DNA of 26,283 nucleotides from Candidatus Saccharibacteria bacterium UBA4387 (lineage in GTDB: Bacteria; Patescibacteriota; Saccharimonadia; Saccharimonadales; Saccharimonadaceae): positions 1 to 26,283 of the forward strand of contig DGRN01000005.1 of assembly GCA_002391075.1 (NCBI GenBank). The letters run 5' to 3'. Every line of letters begins with the position of its first letter. The first letter of the stretch is position 1. The notes beneath the pieces were generated by a model that saw only the letters and a list, made by a program, of their open reading frames with translations, had not been told where the DNA came from and made no database searches. Both the position numbers and the translations under genes were made by a program. Of the stretch, positions 7,615 to 13,762 are shown in pieces.

Positions 7615-7725
7615 GCATGCGGCGTTTTTTAGAGAAAAGTTTATTGTACCATAGAAAACGTGTGATTCGTGAAAAAATGTGCGTAAAATAATGTTACAAT
7701 ATTAATACATAAAGTGGAGAAATTT

Positions 7726-8211
7726 ATGCGTGCGAGAATCGTAAAAAGGGACGAAAAAATCGTCGTACTTAAAACAGAAAAAGATAAATTTCTTAAAGTC
7801 CCGAAGAAAAATATAGATTTCGATTTTAAGGTTGGAGATTGGGTTACAATCGAGAAAAACGAGGATGAAATCTATATTCTTCCTCAGGACTCTTCCGACT
7901 TTTGGGGCGAAAAAGAAAACAACGATTACCAAGAACCAGATAGCTTTGCAGGAGCCTCCCTGGTATGCAATTCGTTAGCAATCATAGCATCGTTTTTGAA
8001 TTTATGGAATCTCTATGCAGGTCTTGTGTGGGCTGGTTTAGCTGTGTTTGGTCTGATATTTGCACTTCTATCCAAAGCGAAGAAGAGTGGTGTATATAAG
8101 GCTGCTCGCATAACCATGTGGGTATCATTGGCATTTTATTTAATAATTCTCGTCATTGTTATGTGCACGGCTATTGGTCCTGCTATTAATGGTGGCAAAG
8201 GTCTATTCTAG
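7726..8211 (+). CDS. Small membrane protein with DUF4190-like C-terminus
   Basis: 161 aa. Residues 1-52 look beta-rich and basic (a small barrel-like module containing FKVGDWVTIEK). A Glu/Asp linker follows, then hydrophobic segments at about 72-112 (one long or two short helices) and 127-147, split by KAKKSGVYKAAR. This resembles DUF4190-type membrane modules, with low certainty. ATG 7726 is chosen because GGAGA lies 5 nt upstream; the GTG at 7714 sits before that ribosome site. TACAAT at 7695-7700 is a possible -10. The gene is AT-richer than its neighbours and lacks the G excess (13 G, 15 C in 7921-7980), a sign of different history. Function unknown. Confidence 0.75.
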   Translation: MRARIVKRDEKIVVLKTEKDKFLKVPKKNIDFDFKVGDWVTIEKNEDEIYILPQDSSDFWGEKENNDYQEPDSFAGASLVCNSLAIIASFLNLWNLYAGLVWAGLAVFGLIFALLSKAKKSGVYKAARITMWVSLAFYLIILVIVMCTAIGPAINGGKGLF

Positions 8212-8238
8212 CCAGCGTGACTTCTAGGGAAAAGCTAA

Positions 8239-8270
8239 CAAAAAACTCGCTAACATTTCTGTCTGCGAGT
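8239..8270 (-). terminator. Terminator of tRNA-Thr
   Basis: On the - strand ACTCGC/GCGAGT (8270-8265 with 8250-8245) is followed by a run of T. It lies 18 nt after the tRNA 3' end. Confidence 0.75.
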
Positions 8271-8288
8271 CTGGTGGCTATGTGATTA

Positions 8289-8364
8289 TGGAGCCGCGAC
8301 CGGGATTTGAACCCGGGACCTCATCCTTACCATGGATGCGCTCTACCGACTGAGCTATCGCGGC
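8289..8364 (-). tRNA. tRNA-Thr (anticodon GGU)
   Basis: A 76-nt cloverleaf reading on the - strand. The acceptor stem GCCGCGA/TCGCGGC and anticodon stem CATCC/GGATG are perfect. The loop ATGGTAA gives anticodon GGU, reading ACC/ACU. The T arm contains GGTTCAAATCC. The discriminator base is U and the CCA end is encoded in the DNA (8291-8289). Confidence 0.96.
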
Positions 8365-8377
8365 GTCTGTGCTTTGT

Positions 8378-8406
8378 ATTTTAGCATAGACGGTGCCGTT
8401 TTTCAA
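8378..8406 (-). promoter_or_regulatory. Promoter of tRNA-Thr
   Basis: On the - strand TTGAAA (8406-8401), a 17-nt spacer and TAAAAT (8383-8378) lie 13 nt before the mature tRNA 5' end. Confidence 0.75.
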
Positions 8407-8438
8407 GGGCAACATTGGGCCTTGGATAAGGGGTATTG

Positions 8439-8467
8439 TTGACAATTTTGGCTTTTTGTGCTATAAT
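8439..8467 (+). promoter_or_regulatory. Perfect consensus promoter of orphan gene B
   Basis: TTGACA (8439-8444), a 17-nt spacer and TATAAT (8462-8467) match the sigma-70 consensus exactly. Transcription should start near 8474, at a GTGGGCTGT also found at the start of the gene A leader. Confidence 0.9.
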
Positions 8468-8473
8468 CTAATT

Positions 8474-8559
8474 GTGGGCTGTACCTTATCAACGTGAAAG
8501 TCAGCCTTTTTGTGCGGCGGCACGAAAATCTTATGTTTTTTTTCGAGAGGGGTATGAAT
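8474..8559 (+). promoter_or_regulatory. Structured 5' leader of gene B (shared with gene A)
   Basis: An 86-nt leader. GGCTG (8477-8481) can pair with CAGCC (8502-8506), which is followed at once by TTTTT, so the hairpin has an attenuator-like form. GTGGGCTGT, the GGCTG/CAGCC pairing, an ATCTT-TGTTTT segment and a TCGA-AGA-GG ending parallel the gene A leader. Confidence 0.45.
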
Positions 8560-9027
8560 ATGAATAATATCATGGAAAAACTCATCGCTGAGCTATCCTT
8601 ATGCGATGCCCAGGCGATAGGAATTGGTATCACTCCGATTCCAAAAGAAGATTTTGCGACAATAAGCGTTCCGTCAGATGCGAGACGTATAGACGATGGG
8701 CCGCAGAGTGTTGCAGGCAATGACGCAAAGCCGCATGTGGCGGCGTTCGACTTCCAGCTTATGGTCTTTGAACCGTTATATAAAATGACGGTGGAGGACC
8801 TCCGCGATGATGTGATGCGGGCGATAGACTCGTGTCGGATGAATGCGGAAAATAATGACTTGCGAGTCGAGACGTTTGAAGACGAAGGACGGCGCTATGC
8901 TGCTGTAATCAAACAGCTTGATGCGTCAGCGTGGCTTTGCATTGCTATCTATGATGGCGATTCGGGGCGCCTCGAGAGCGCAAAACAGATGGCGGTGAAT
9001 TGCGTCAAAAACGTCGAGAGGCTTTAA
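8560..9027 (+). CDS. Orphan protein B, unknown function
   Basis: 155 aa, acidic, soluble, no recognised domain, signal peptide or membrane helix. Four ATGs cluster here. The one at 8560 sits 7 nt after GAGAGGGG; 8554 is too close, 8572 too far, and 8494 lies inside the leader. The C-terminal half alternates predicted strands and helices (RRYAAVIKQ, AWLCIAIYD, then an amphipathic helix from about 137). Like gene A it is a stand-alone unit with its own strong promoter, leader and terminator, and no G-over-C excess (14 G, 16 C in 8581-8640). I see no clear protein similarity between A and B. Confidence 0.75.
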   Translation: MNNIMEKLIAELSLCDAQAIGIGITPIPKEDFATISVPSDARRIDDGPQSVAGNDAKPHVAAFDFQLMVFEPLYKMTVEDLRDDVMRAIDSCRMNAENNDLRVETFEDEGRRYAAVIKQLDASAWLCIAIYDGDSGRLESAKQMAVNCVKNVERL

Positions 9028-9045
9028 TGCGGCTGATTTTTTGCG

Positions 9046-9076
9046 AAAGGCCGGGGCTTTACTGCTCCGGCTTTTT
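9046..9076 (+). terminator. Terminator of gene B
   Basis: GCCGGGGC (9050-9057) pairs with GCTCCGGC (9064-9071) around a 6-nt loop, followed by TTTTT. Confidence 0.88.
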
Positions 9077-9100
9077 CTTTGGCTATGGTAATATGAAAGT

Positions 9101-9895
9101 ATGAAAATGATTTCTTGGAACGTGAATGGTTTGCGGGCGATTTTGAAGAAAGGCGCGCTGCAGGAGCTGATTGCGCAGGAGCGGCCGGACGTTTTGTGTT
9201 TGCAGGAAACGAAAGCGAAGCAGGGGCAGGCGGAAGTTGACTTTGCGGAGTATGAGGAGTTATGGAATTCGGCGGAGCGGGCGGGCTATTCTGGTACGGC
9301 GATTTTTACAAAAGAGCAGCCGCTGAGCGTGCGCTATGGTTTTCCGGATGAAATTTGCAATAAATATGATGGATGGGCGGATGGTTTTGGCGATGCGCGG
9401 AAGGAAGGGCGCGTGCTGGCGGCGGAGTTTGCGGATTTTTGGCTGATAAATGTTTACGTTCCGAACGAGAAAGATGATTTGGGGCGCATGAAGTATCGCG
9501 AGCTGATTTGGGATAAAGCGCTGCTGGATTATATGAAGATATTGAACGCGCAAAAGCCGGTAGTTGTGTGCGGCGATTTTAATGTGGCGCACGAGGAGAT
9601 AGATTTGGCGCGTCCGAAGCAAAATGAAGGCCACGCGGGCTTCACGAAAACTGGGCGTGTAGGAATGACGAATTTCTTGGCGGCTGGTTTTCTAGATAGT
9701 TTTAGGGAGTTGCATCCGGATGAGGAGCGATATACGTGGTGGTCGTATCGTGGGGGCGCTAGGCAGCGGAATGTTGGCTGGCGGATTGACTACTTTTTAG
9801 TGTCGGAGAGCTTGCGAGAGCGGATTGCGGCGGCGGAAATTCTGGACGAGGTGATGGGGTCGGATCATTGCCCGGTGATGTTGGAATTGAAATAG
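9101..9895 (+). CDS. xth: Exodeoxyribonuclease III / AP endonuclease
   Basis: Cuts DNA at abasic sites and trims 3' ends in base excision repair. The 264-aa protein carries the family motifs in order: SWNVNGLRA, LQETKA (catalytic Glu), NVYVPN, GDFNVAHEEIDLARP (Asp/Asn of the active site), WWSYRGGARQRNVGWRIDY and the terminal SDHCPV (catalytic Asp-His). Length is normal. The first ATG is preceded by no Shine-Dalgarno. A TATGGT (9084-9089) lies 11 nt before it, suggesting another near-leaderless message. It lies downstream of gene B's terminator and shares a bidirectional terminator with gene C. Confidence 0.96.
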   Translation: MKMISWNVNGLRAILKKGALQELIAQERPDVLCLQETKAKQGQAEVDFAEYEELWNSAERAGYSGTAIFTKEQPLSVRYGFPDEICNKYDGWADGFGDARKEGRVLAAEFADFWLINVYVPNEKDDLGRMKYRELIWDKALLDYMKILNAQKPVVVCGDFNVAHEEIDLARPKQNEGHAGFTKTGRVGMTNFLAAGFLDSFRELHPDEERYTWWSYRGGARQRNVGWRIDYFLVSESLRERIAAAEILDEVMGSDHCPVMLELK

Positions 9896-9909
9896 TCTAG
9901 CCGGGAGCT

Positions 9910-9947
9910 AAAAAGCCCGTCGCGAGAGGTGCGGCGGGCTAGTTTTT
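9910..9947. terminator. Bidirectional terminator between xth and gene C
   Basis: AGCCCGTCGC (9914-9923) pairs with GCGGCGGGCT (9931-9940), with one G-U. An A-run lies on the left and a T-run on the right. Confidence 0.88.
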
Positions 9948-9950
9948 GCG

Positions 9951-10502
9951 TTAGGAGGCTGTGATGTAGCTGAGCTTTTTGGCAAGGCCTTCGCTCGGCT
10001 CGATATGATGAATGGCCTGAAGGTATTCGTAGATTGCGGCGAGCGTGATGATGCCGGGTGTGATGGTTTTGGGCGGATTGGCGGGTTGATCGGTCTTGAA
10101 GTAAGAGAAGTCACTCTGGTCTGCGTCTTTGAGCGGCGTGGGGCCGTCGTTGCGGAAGGTCCAGTGGAGAATCTTGGCACAGTCGCCTTTGGCAGGGAGA
10201 GCGTTCTGGATGGCCAGAATGTCTGGGGTTGTGTTCAGGTGGCTGCCGAGGTTTCCGTTGCGGATTAGCTCGATCTTTCCGAGGGTTCTGTCATCGGTGT
10301 TGCACATCTGGATGAGCTTGTAGGCGAAGAGGGCCTCAAGGCCATATGAGCTCTCCGAGCCTTCGGTGAGGATCTTGCTGGTGCTCAGAGTGATCTGATG
10401 TCTGCCATCGGTAAAGATGCGCAGGCTGAGAGGGGCTTCCATGAGACCGGCGGCCGTCTGGCTGGCTGAGTCGTATCTCATGATATTCAGTAAATTTTTC
10501 AT
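9951..10502 (-). CDS. Orphan protein C, unknown function
   Basis: 183 aa, soluble, no recognised family. ATG at 10502-10500 is chosen because a strong AGGAGGTG lies 6 nt upstream. The frame is open further back to 10613, but that part overlaps the promoter. The N-terminal half has alternating beta-type segments; the C-terminal third is helical. The gene shares the architecture of A and B: its own promoter, a leader of about 90 nt, and a terminator. Unlike them it follows the strand skew of its surroundings. I see no sequence similarity to A or B. Confidence 0.75.
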   Translation of the reverse strand: MKNLLNIMRYDSASQTAAGLMEAPLSLRIFTDGRHQITLSTSKILTEGSESSYGLEALFAYKLIQMCNTDDRTLGKIELIRNGNLGSHLNTTPDILAIQNALPAKGDCAKILHWTFRNDGPTPLKDADQSDFSYFKTDQPANPPKTITPGIITLAAIYEYLQAIHHIEPSEGLAKKLSYITAS

Positions 10503-10590
10503 GCAATACACCTCCTGGTGCGTTAAGGTACGGGAAATTGCGATGGCCCGGACAATTTCGCTGGATGTCTTCGGCGGGCTCCGAAGGATG
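10503..10590 (-). promoter_or_regulatory. Leader of gene C with two hairpins
   Basis: On the transcript, CTTCGG/CCGAAG (10586-10581 with 10574-10569, 6-nt loop) is followed by GAAATTG/CAATTTC (10559-10553 with 10540-10534, 12-nt loop), and then the AGGAGGTG ribosome site. Possible regulatory leader. Confidence 0.45.
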
Positions 10591-10596
10591 TTTTGA

Positions 10597-10624
10597 ATTA
10601 TACTATTTTTCAAAAAAATTGCAA
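10597..10624 (-). promoter_or_regulatory. Promoter of gene C
   Basis: On the - strand TTGCAA (10624-10619), a 16-nt spacer and TATAAT (10602-10597). It overlaps the promoter region of the divergent gene at 10641. Confidence 0.75.
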
Positions 10625-10628
10625 GGGG

Positions 10629-10634
10629 TATAAT
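10629..10634 (+). promoter_or_regulatory. -10 box of the 10641 gene, leaderless
   Basis: TATAAT ends 6 nt before ATG 10641. The GGAG between them is too close to the ATG to act as a Shine-Dalgarno. Confidence 0.65.
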
Positions 10635-10640
10635 GGAGAT

Positions 10641-11453
10641 ATGAATGATTTTGCGTATTGGCGAAAACAGGGGAAAGATGGACTGTTTCCGGAGATTGAT
10701 ACTTTTCCGCCGGAGCAGAAGCGTTTTGCGGGCAAAATTTTGATTATCGGGGGCAATAAGGGGGTGTTTTTTGCGGTGGCGAGTGCGATGAGCGAGGCGA
10801 ACAAGATGGGAGTCGGCGAGGCGCGGGCGGTGCTGCCGAAATCTTTGCGCGGGACGGTGCCGTCGACGCCGGATGTGTTTTTTGCGGAGGTGGACGCTTC
10901 GGGGGCTTTTGGGCGACCGTCGCTGAACGAGATGTTGATGCAGGCTGATTGGGCAGATGCGGTTTTGATTGTGGGGGATTTGGGGCGGAATGCGGAAACG
11001 TCGATTGTGCTGGCGGAGTTTATGGAGCGCTGCGAGAAGCCGGTCTTTTTGACGCGAGATGCGGTTGATGTGTTGACGGCGGATGCGGTGAATTGGTCGA
11101 TGCGCGATGATGAGACGACGGTTTTATTGACGATGCCGCAGCTGCAAAAAATGCTGCGGGCGATGTATTATCCGAAAGTGATTACGCTTTCGATGCCGAT
11201 GAATCAGCTGATTGAGACTTTGCATAAGTTTACGATTAGTTACGAAATGACGGTGGTGACCTTTCATAATGGGCAGCTGGTTTTGGCGCGAAATGGAGAG
11301 GTGGTGACGGAGGAGCTGGCGGATACGCCTTGGAATCCGATAACGTTGTGGAGTGGTGCACTGTTGGCGCGGGCGGCGGTTTTGCGCTTATGGAATGCTG
11401 GCAGTGGGGTCGAGAAAAGCGTGGCGACGGCGTTTAATTTGAAAATTGATTAG
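10641..11453 (+). CDS. NAD(P)HX-dehydratase-like (YjeF C-terminal/ribokinase fold) protein
   Basis: 270 aa. The start KRFAGKILIIGGNKGVFF followed by an Ala-rich helix, a GVGEARAVLP strand and PDVFFAEVDASGAFG resembles the N-terminal half of the ADP/ATP-dependent NAD(P)HX dehydratase NnrD. The later segment TPWNPITLWSGALLARAAVL occupies the place of the usual GTGD-type nucleotide/catalytic motif, but the Gly-x-Gly-Asp is absent. It may be inactive as a repair kinase-like dehydratase or act on something else. ATG 10641 is preferred over an upstream ATG (10593) because TATAAT lies 6 nt before it. Family assignment is moderate; activity is doubtful. Confidence 0.65.
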   Translation: MNDFAYWRKQGKDGLFPEIDTFPPEQKRFAGKILIIGGNKGVFFAVASAMSEANKMGVGEARAVLPKSLRGTVPSTPDVFFAEVDASGAFGRPSLNEMLMQADWADAVLIVGDLGRNAETSIVLAEFMERCEKPVFLTRDAVDVLTADAVNWSMRDDETTVLLTMPQLQKMLRAMYYPKVITLSMPMNQLIETLHKFTISYEMTVVTFHNGQLVLARNGEVVTEELADTPWNPITLWSGALLARAAVLRLWNAGSGVEKSVATAFNLKID

Positions 11454-11462
11454 ATTCGGCTA

Positions 11463-11490
11463 TTGGCAGATTGTCTTTTAGGGGTATAAT
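11463..11490 (+). promoter_or_regulatory. Promoter of the acidic-tail protein
   Basis: TTGGCA (11463-11468), a 16-nt spacer and TATAAT (11485-11490). An AGGAGG then lies about 8 nt before ATG 11523. Confidence 0.75.
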
Positions 11491-11522
11491 AGGGGTAATA
11501 AGAGTTATAGGAGGTATTTCAG

Positions 11523-12260
11523 ATGAGTGATGGGCAGTTTGAACAAACAGTAAAACAAAATCAGTTCGTGCGTCGTGCGATTGTGACTCTGGTTGGCGTT
11601 GTGTCTGGCGGTGCTATTTTGGCGATTTTTGCTTGTGCGGCAACAAAGATTGGCGCTATTGAAGGCGGCGAGGGCTTTTCTAAGGTTTGTTGTGGCGTTA
11701 CGGCAGTTTTGGCTTTGGCCTATATTGTATTGACAGTTATGAACTTTGCGAAGCTCGTGAAAGATAGCCGTGCTTTGCGCGCGATCGAAGATGGCGAAGC
11801 TGTCGAGTCTGAGGACGACGATGAATCTGACGATGACGAGAAAGAAGATGCAGGCGCGGCGGTGGCTGTGGCGGATTCTGATGAAGATGACGAAGATTCC
11901 GAAGATGAAGACGATGAGGATGACGACGAGGACGAAGACGAGGATGATGATGAGGAGTCTGAGGACGACGAAGAGTCTGAAGACGATGAGGATGAAGCTG
12001 AAGAGTCTGAAGATGACGAGGATGACGACGAGGACGACGAGGACGATGAGGATGATGAGTCTGAATCTGAGAATGAAGATGAAGAGGATTCTGAGTCTGA
12101 AGACGACGAAGACGAGGATGACGATGACGAGGAAGATGATGATGATGAAGAAGATGATGACGATGATGACGAGGAAGATGACGGGGATGACGACGACGAA
12201 GATGACGAAGATGACGATGATGACGACGAAGACGAGGAAGAGTCTGTAAGGAAAAAATAA
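11523..12260 (+). CDS. Two-helix membrane protein with long poly-Asp/Glu tail
   Basis: 245 aa. Residues about 17-44 and 52-79 are membrane helices, joined by a short acidic turn. From about residue 93 to 239 the chain is almost only Asp, Glu and some Ser, ending in a short basic SVRKK. The tail would be disordered and highly negative; cation binding, charge repulsion at the surface, or binding basic partners are possible roles, none shown. GAT/GAC and GAA/GAG are mixed, so the DNA is not a simple repeat, suggesting selection on the protein. The opposite strand reads as poly-Ser, which is only the mirror of these codons. The Shine-Dalgarno AGGAGG is strong. Confidence 0.9.
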   Translation: MSDGQFEQTVKQNQFVRRAIVTLVGVVSGGAILAIFACAATKIGAIEGGEGFSKVCCGVTAVLALAYIVLTVMNFAKLVKDSRALRAIEDGEAVESEDDDESDDDEKEDAGAAVAVADSDEDDEDSEDEDDEDDDEDEDEDDDEESEDDEESEDDEDEAEESEDDEDDDEDDEDDEDDESESENEDEEDSESEDDEDEDDDDEEDDDDEEDDDDDDEEDDGDDDDEDDEDDDDDDEDEEESVRKK

Positions 12261-12272
12261 TAGTAAATTAAC

Positions 12273-13706
12273 ATGAAAATGCGCTCGGTGGGGCGCATTT
12301 TTGTGTGGAGTGTTTTGAGAGTGAAGGGTTTTTGGAAAAAGTTGGGGATTTCGGTGCTGTATGCTGTGCCGGTGGCTTTCTTGCTGATTTCGTATTTTTT
12401 GATTACGTCGAGCGGTGAGGATATCTTTCAGGGGGCAAATACGCGGAGCGGTGCTTTGGCGGATATGGGGCGGATTTTTGGCGTGAATGGGCGTCTGAGT
12501 GACATGTATGCGTGGGGCGTGATTAAATACATGGATTACCAGTGGAGCTTTGGCTGGGATACGGTAGTGCGTTTGTTGGATTTGGCGATGGCGTGTGGGA
12601 TTTTGTATGCGCTGGTCAGGTTGGCGTTGGGGCGGAAGTTAGTTCTACGCTTGAAAGACGCGCTACTGTGGAATGTGGCGGCGATTATGTTGTTTTTGAC
12701 GCCGTTCGGGCGTGTTCTGTATGTGGGCTTTTCGCTGATTCATAATTATACGATTATTGGGCTGGTGCCGATTTTGTTTTTGTGGCCGTTCTATAAAGAT
12801 ATGGGTGGACGCAGGAAGCATGGGTTGCTGTTTGTGATTTGGATGTTTGCGATGGGGGTGGTATTCGGGCTTTCGTCGAATCTGGTGCCGCTGACGTTTT
12901 TGATGACTTTGCTTGGGGTGTTGGTTTGGGATTTGGTACGCAGAAATAAGATTGATTGGTCGAAGTGGCGTAAAATGTGGCGGATTTTGGCGATTGGCGG
13001 CGTGGTGGTCGGAATGTTTGTGTCTTTCGTGATTGGGCCGGGTGTGGAAAGTTATAAGAACGGCGACTATGTGACGACTTATGATTATGTTTCATTTGGC
13101 GAGATTTTGGGTGAGCCGGCGAAGAATGTGCCCCGAGTTTTGAAGCATGAATTGTGGAATTATGGGCGTTTGGCCTTGCCGGCGATCGCGGTGCTGGTGG
13201 TGGCGGGAATCTTTTATCTAATTTGCCGCGTGGCGGGCGCGTCGAAAAAGGCTGTAATTACGCAAAGGGCTTGGCGCGTTGTAACGTTTGGCGTGTTTTT
13301 TGCAGTGATGTATACTTTGACGATGTCGCAAATAAAATATCCGTATCGCGTGGCGTTTCCGGCGTATTTGGCGGTGATTGTGGTGGTCTTGGTGGTTTTG
13401 AGCGCGATTATGCGAAGCGTGCGGGCGGGGCGGAAATTGCCGTGGGTTTTGATGGTGGTGCCGATTATGGTGGTTTCGGTGGCTTTGACTGGGCTGCATG
13501 GCTATTGGCAGACGCGCTATCGGGCGGAGATGCATGAAGTTTTGGCGGAAATTAAAGATTATCCGGGTGATTCGAGGTGCGTGGAGCGCGAGCGCGTAAA
13601 GACGCCGACGTCGCCAACGGCATTTTTGACGCAAGAAGATATGCTGACGGATTGGGTGATGCCAGTAAAAATCTACAATAAGACGATTAGTTTTTGCGAG
13701 GACTAG
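12273..13706 (+). CDS. Polytopic membrane protein, unknown function
   Basis: Up to 477 aa with about ten hydrophobic segments. The first periplasmic/external loop (around residues 45-80) contains GVNGRLSDMYAW. This layout, a short cytoplasmic N-terminus, a first helix and a polar loop with an N-G-R motif, recalls GT-C-like or DUF6056-type envelope proteins, but I cannot assign it. The start is uncertain. ATG 12273 has no Shine-Dalgarno and lies inside a good terminator hairpin of the preceding gene. GTG 12321 (MKGFWKKLG, with GGAG 10 nt before it) would avoid that and keep the first membrane helix. The longest form is given. The C-terminal ~50 residues are hydrophilic. Confidence 0.75.
   Translation: MKMRSVGRIFVWSVLRVKGFWKKLGISVLYAVPVAFLLISYFLITSSGEDIFQGANTRSGALADMGRIFGVNGRLSDMYAWGVIKYMDYQWSFGWDTVVRLLDLAMACGILYALVRLALGRKLVLRLKDALLWNVAAIMLFLTPFGRVLYVGFSLIHNYTIIGLVPILFLWPFYKDMGGRRKHGLLFVIWMFAMGVVFGLSSNLVPLTFLMTLLGVLVWDLVRRNKIDWSKWRKMWRILAIGGVVVGMFVSFVIGPGVESYKNGDYVTTYDYVSFGEILGEPAKNVPRVLKHELWNYGRLALPAIAVLVVAGIFYLICRVAGASKKAVITQRAWRVVTFGVFFAVMYTLTMSQIKYPYRVAFPAYLAVIVVVLVVLSAIMRSVRAGRKLPWVLMVVPIMVVSVALTGLHGYWQTRYRAEMHEVLAEIKDYPGDSRCVERERVKTPTSPTAFLTQEDMLTDWVMPVKIYNKTISFCED
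12276..12302 (+). terminator. Terminator of the acidic-tail gene
   Basis: ATGCGC (12279-12284) pairs with GCGCAT (12293-12298), extended by A/T pairs, and is followed by T's. It overlaps the first codons of the longest form of the next gene. Confidence 0.7.
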
Positions 13707-13762
13707 AGCGTGCTGCCGGGTGGGGCCTTTTATGATAAAATAATTAGATAAAAGGAGGAGAA

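Noticed and set aside
7714..7725. GTG 7714 as start of the 7726 gene
   Set aside because: It overlaps the GGAGA ribosome site that serves ATG 7726.
11720..12298. 192-aa poly-Ser frame on the - strand
   Set aside because: It is the mirror of the Asp/Glu codons of the acidic-tail gene, which has a promoter, a Shine-Dalgarno and membrane helices.
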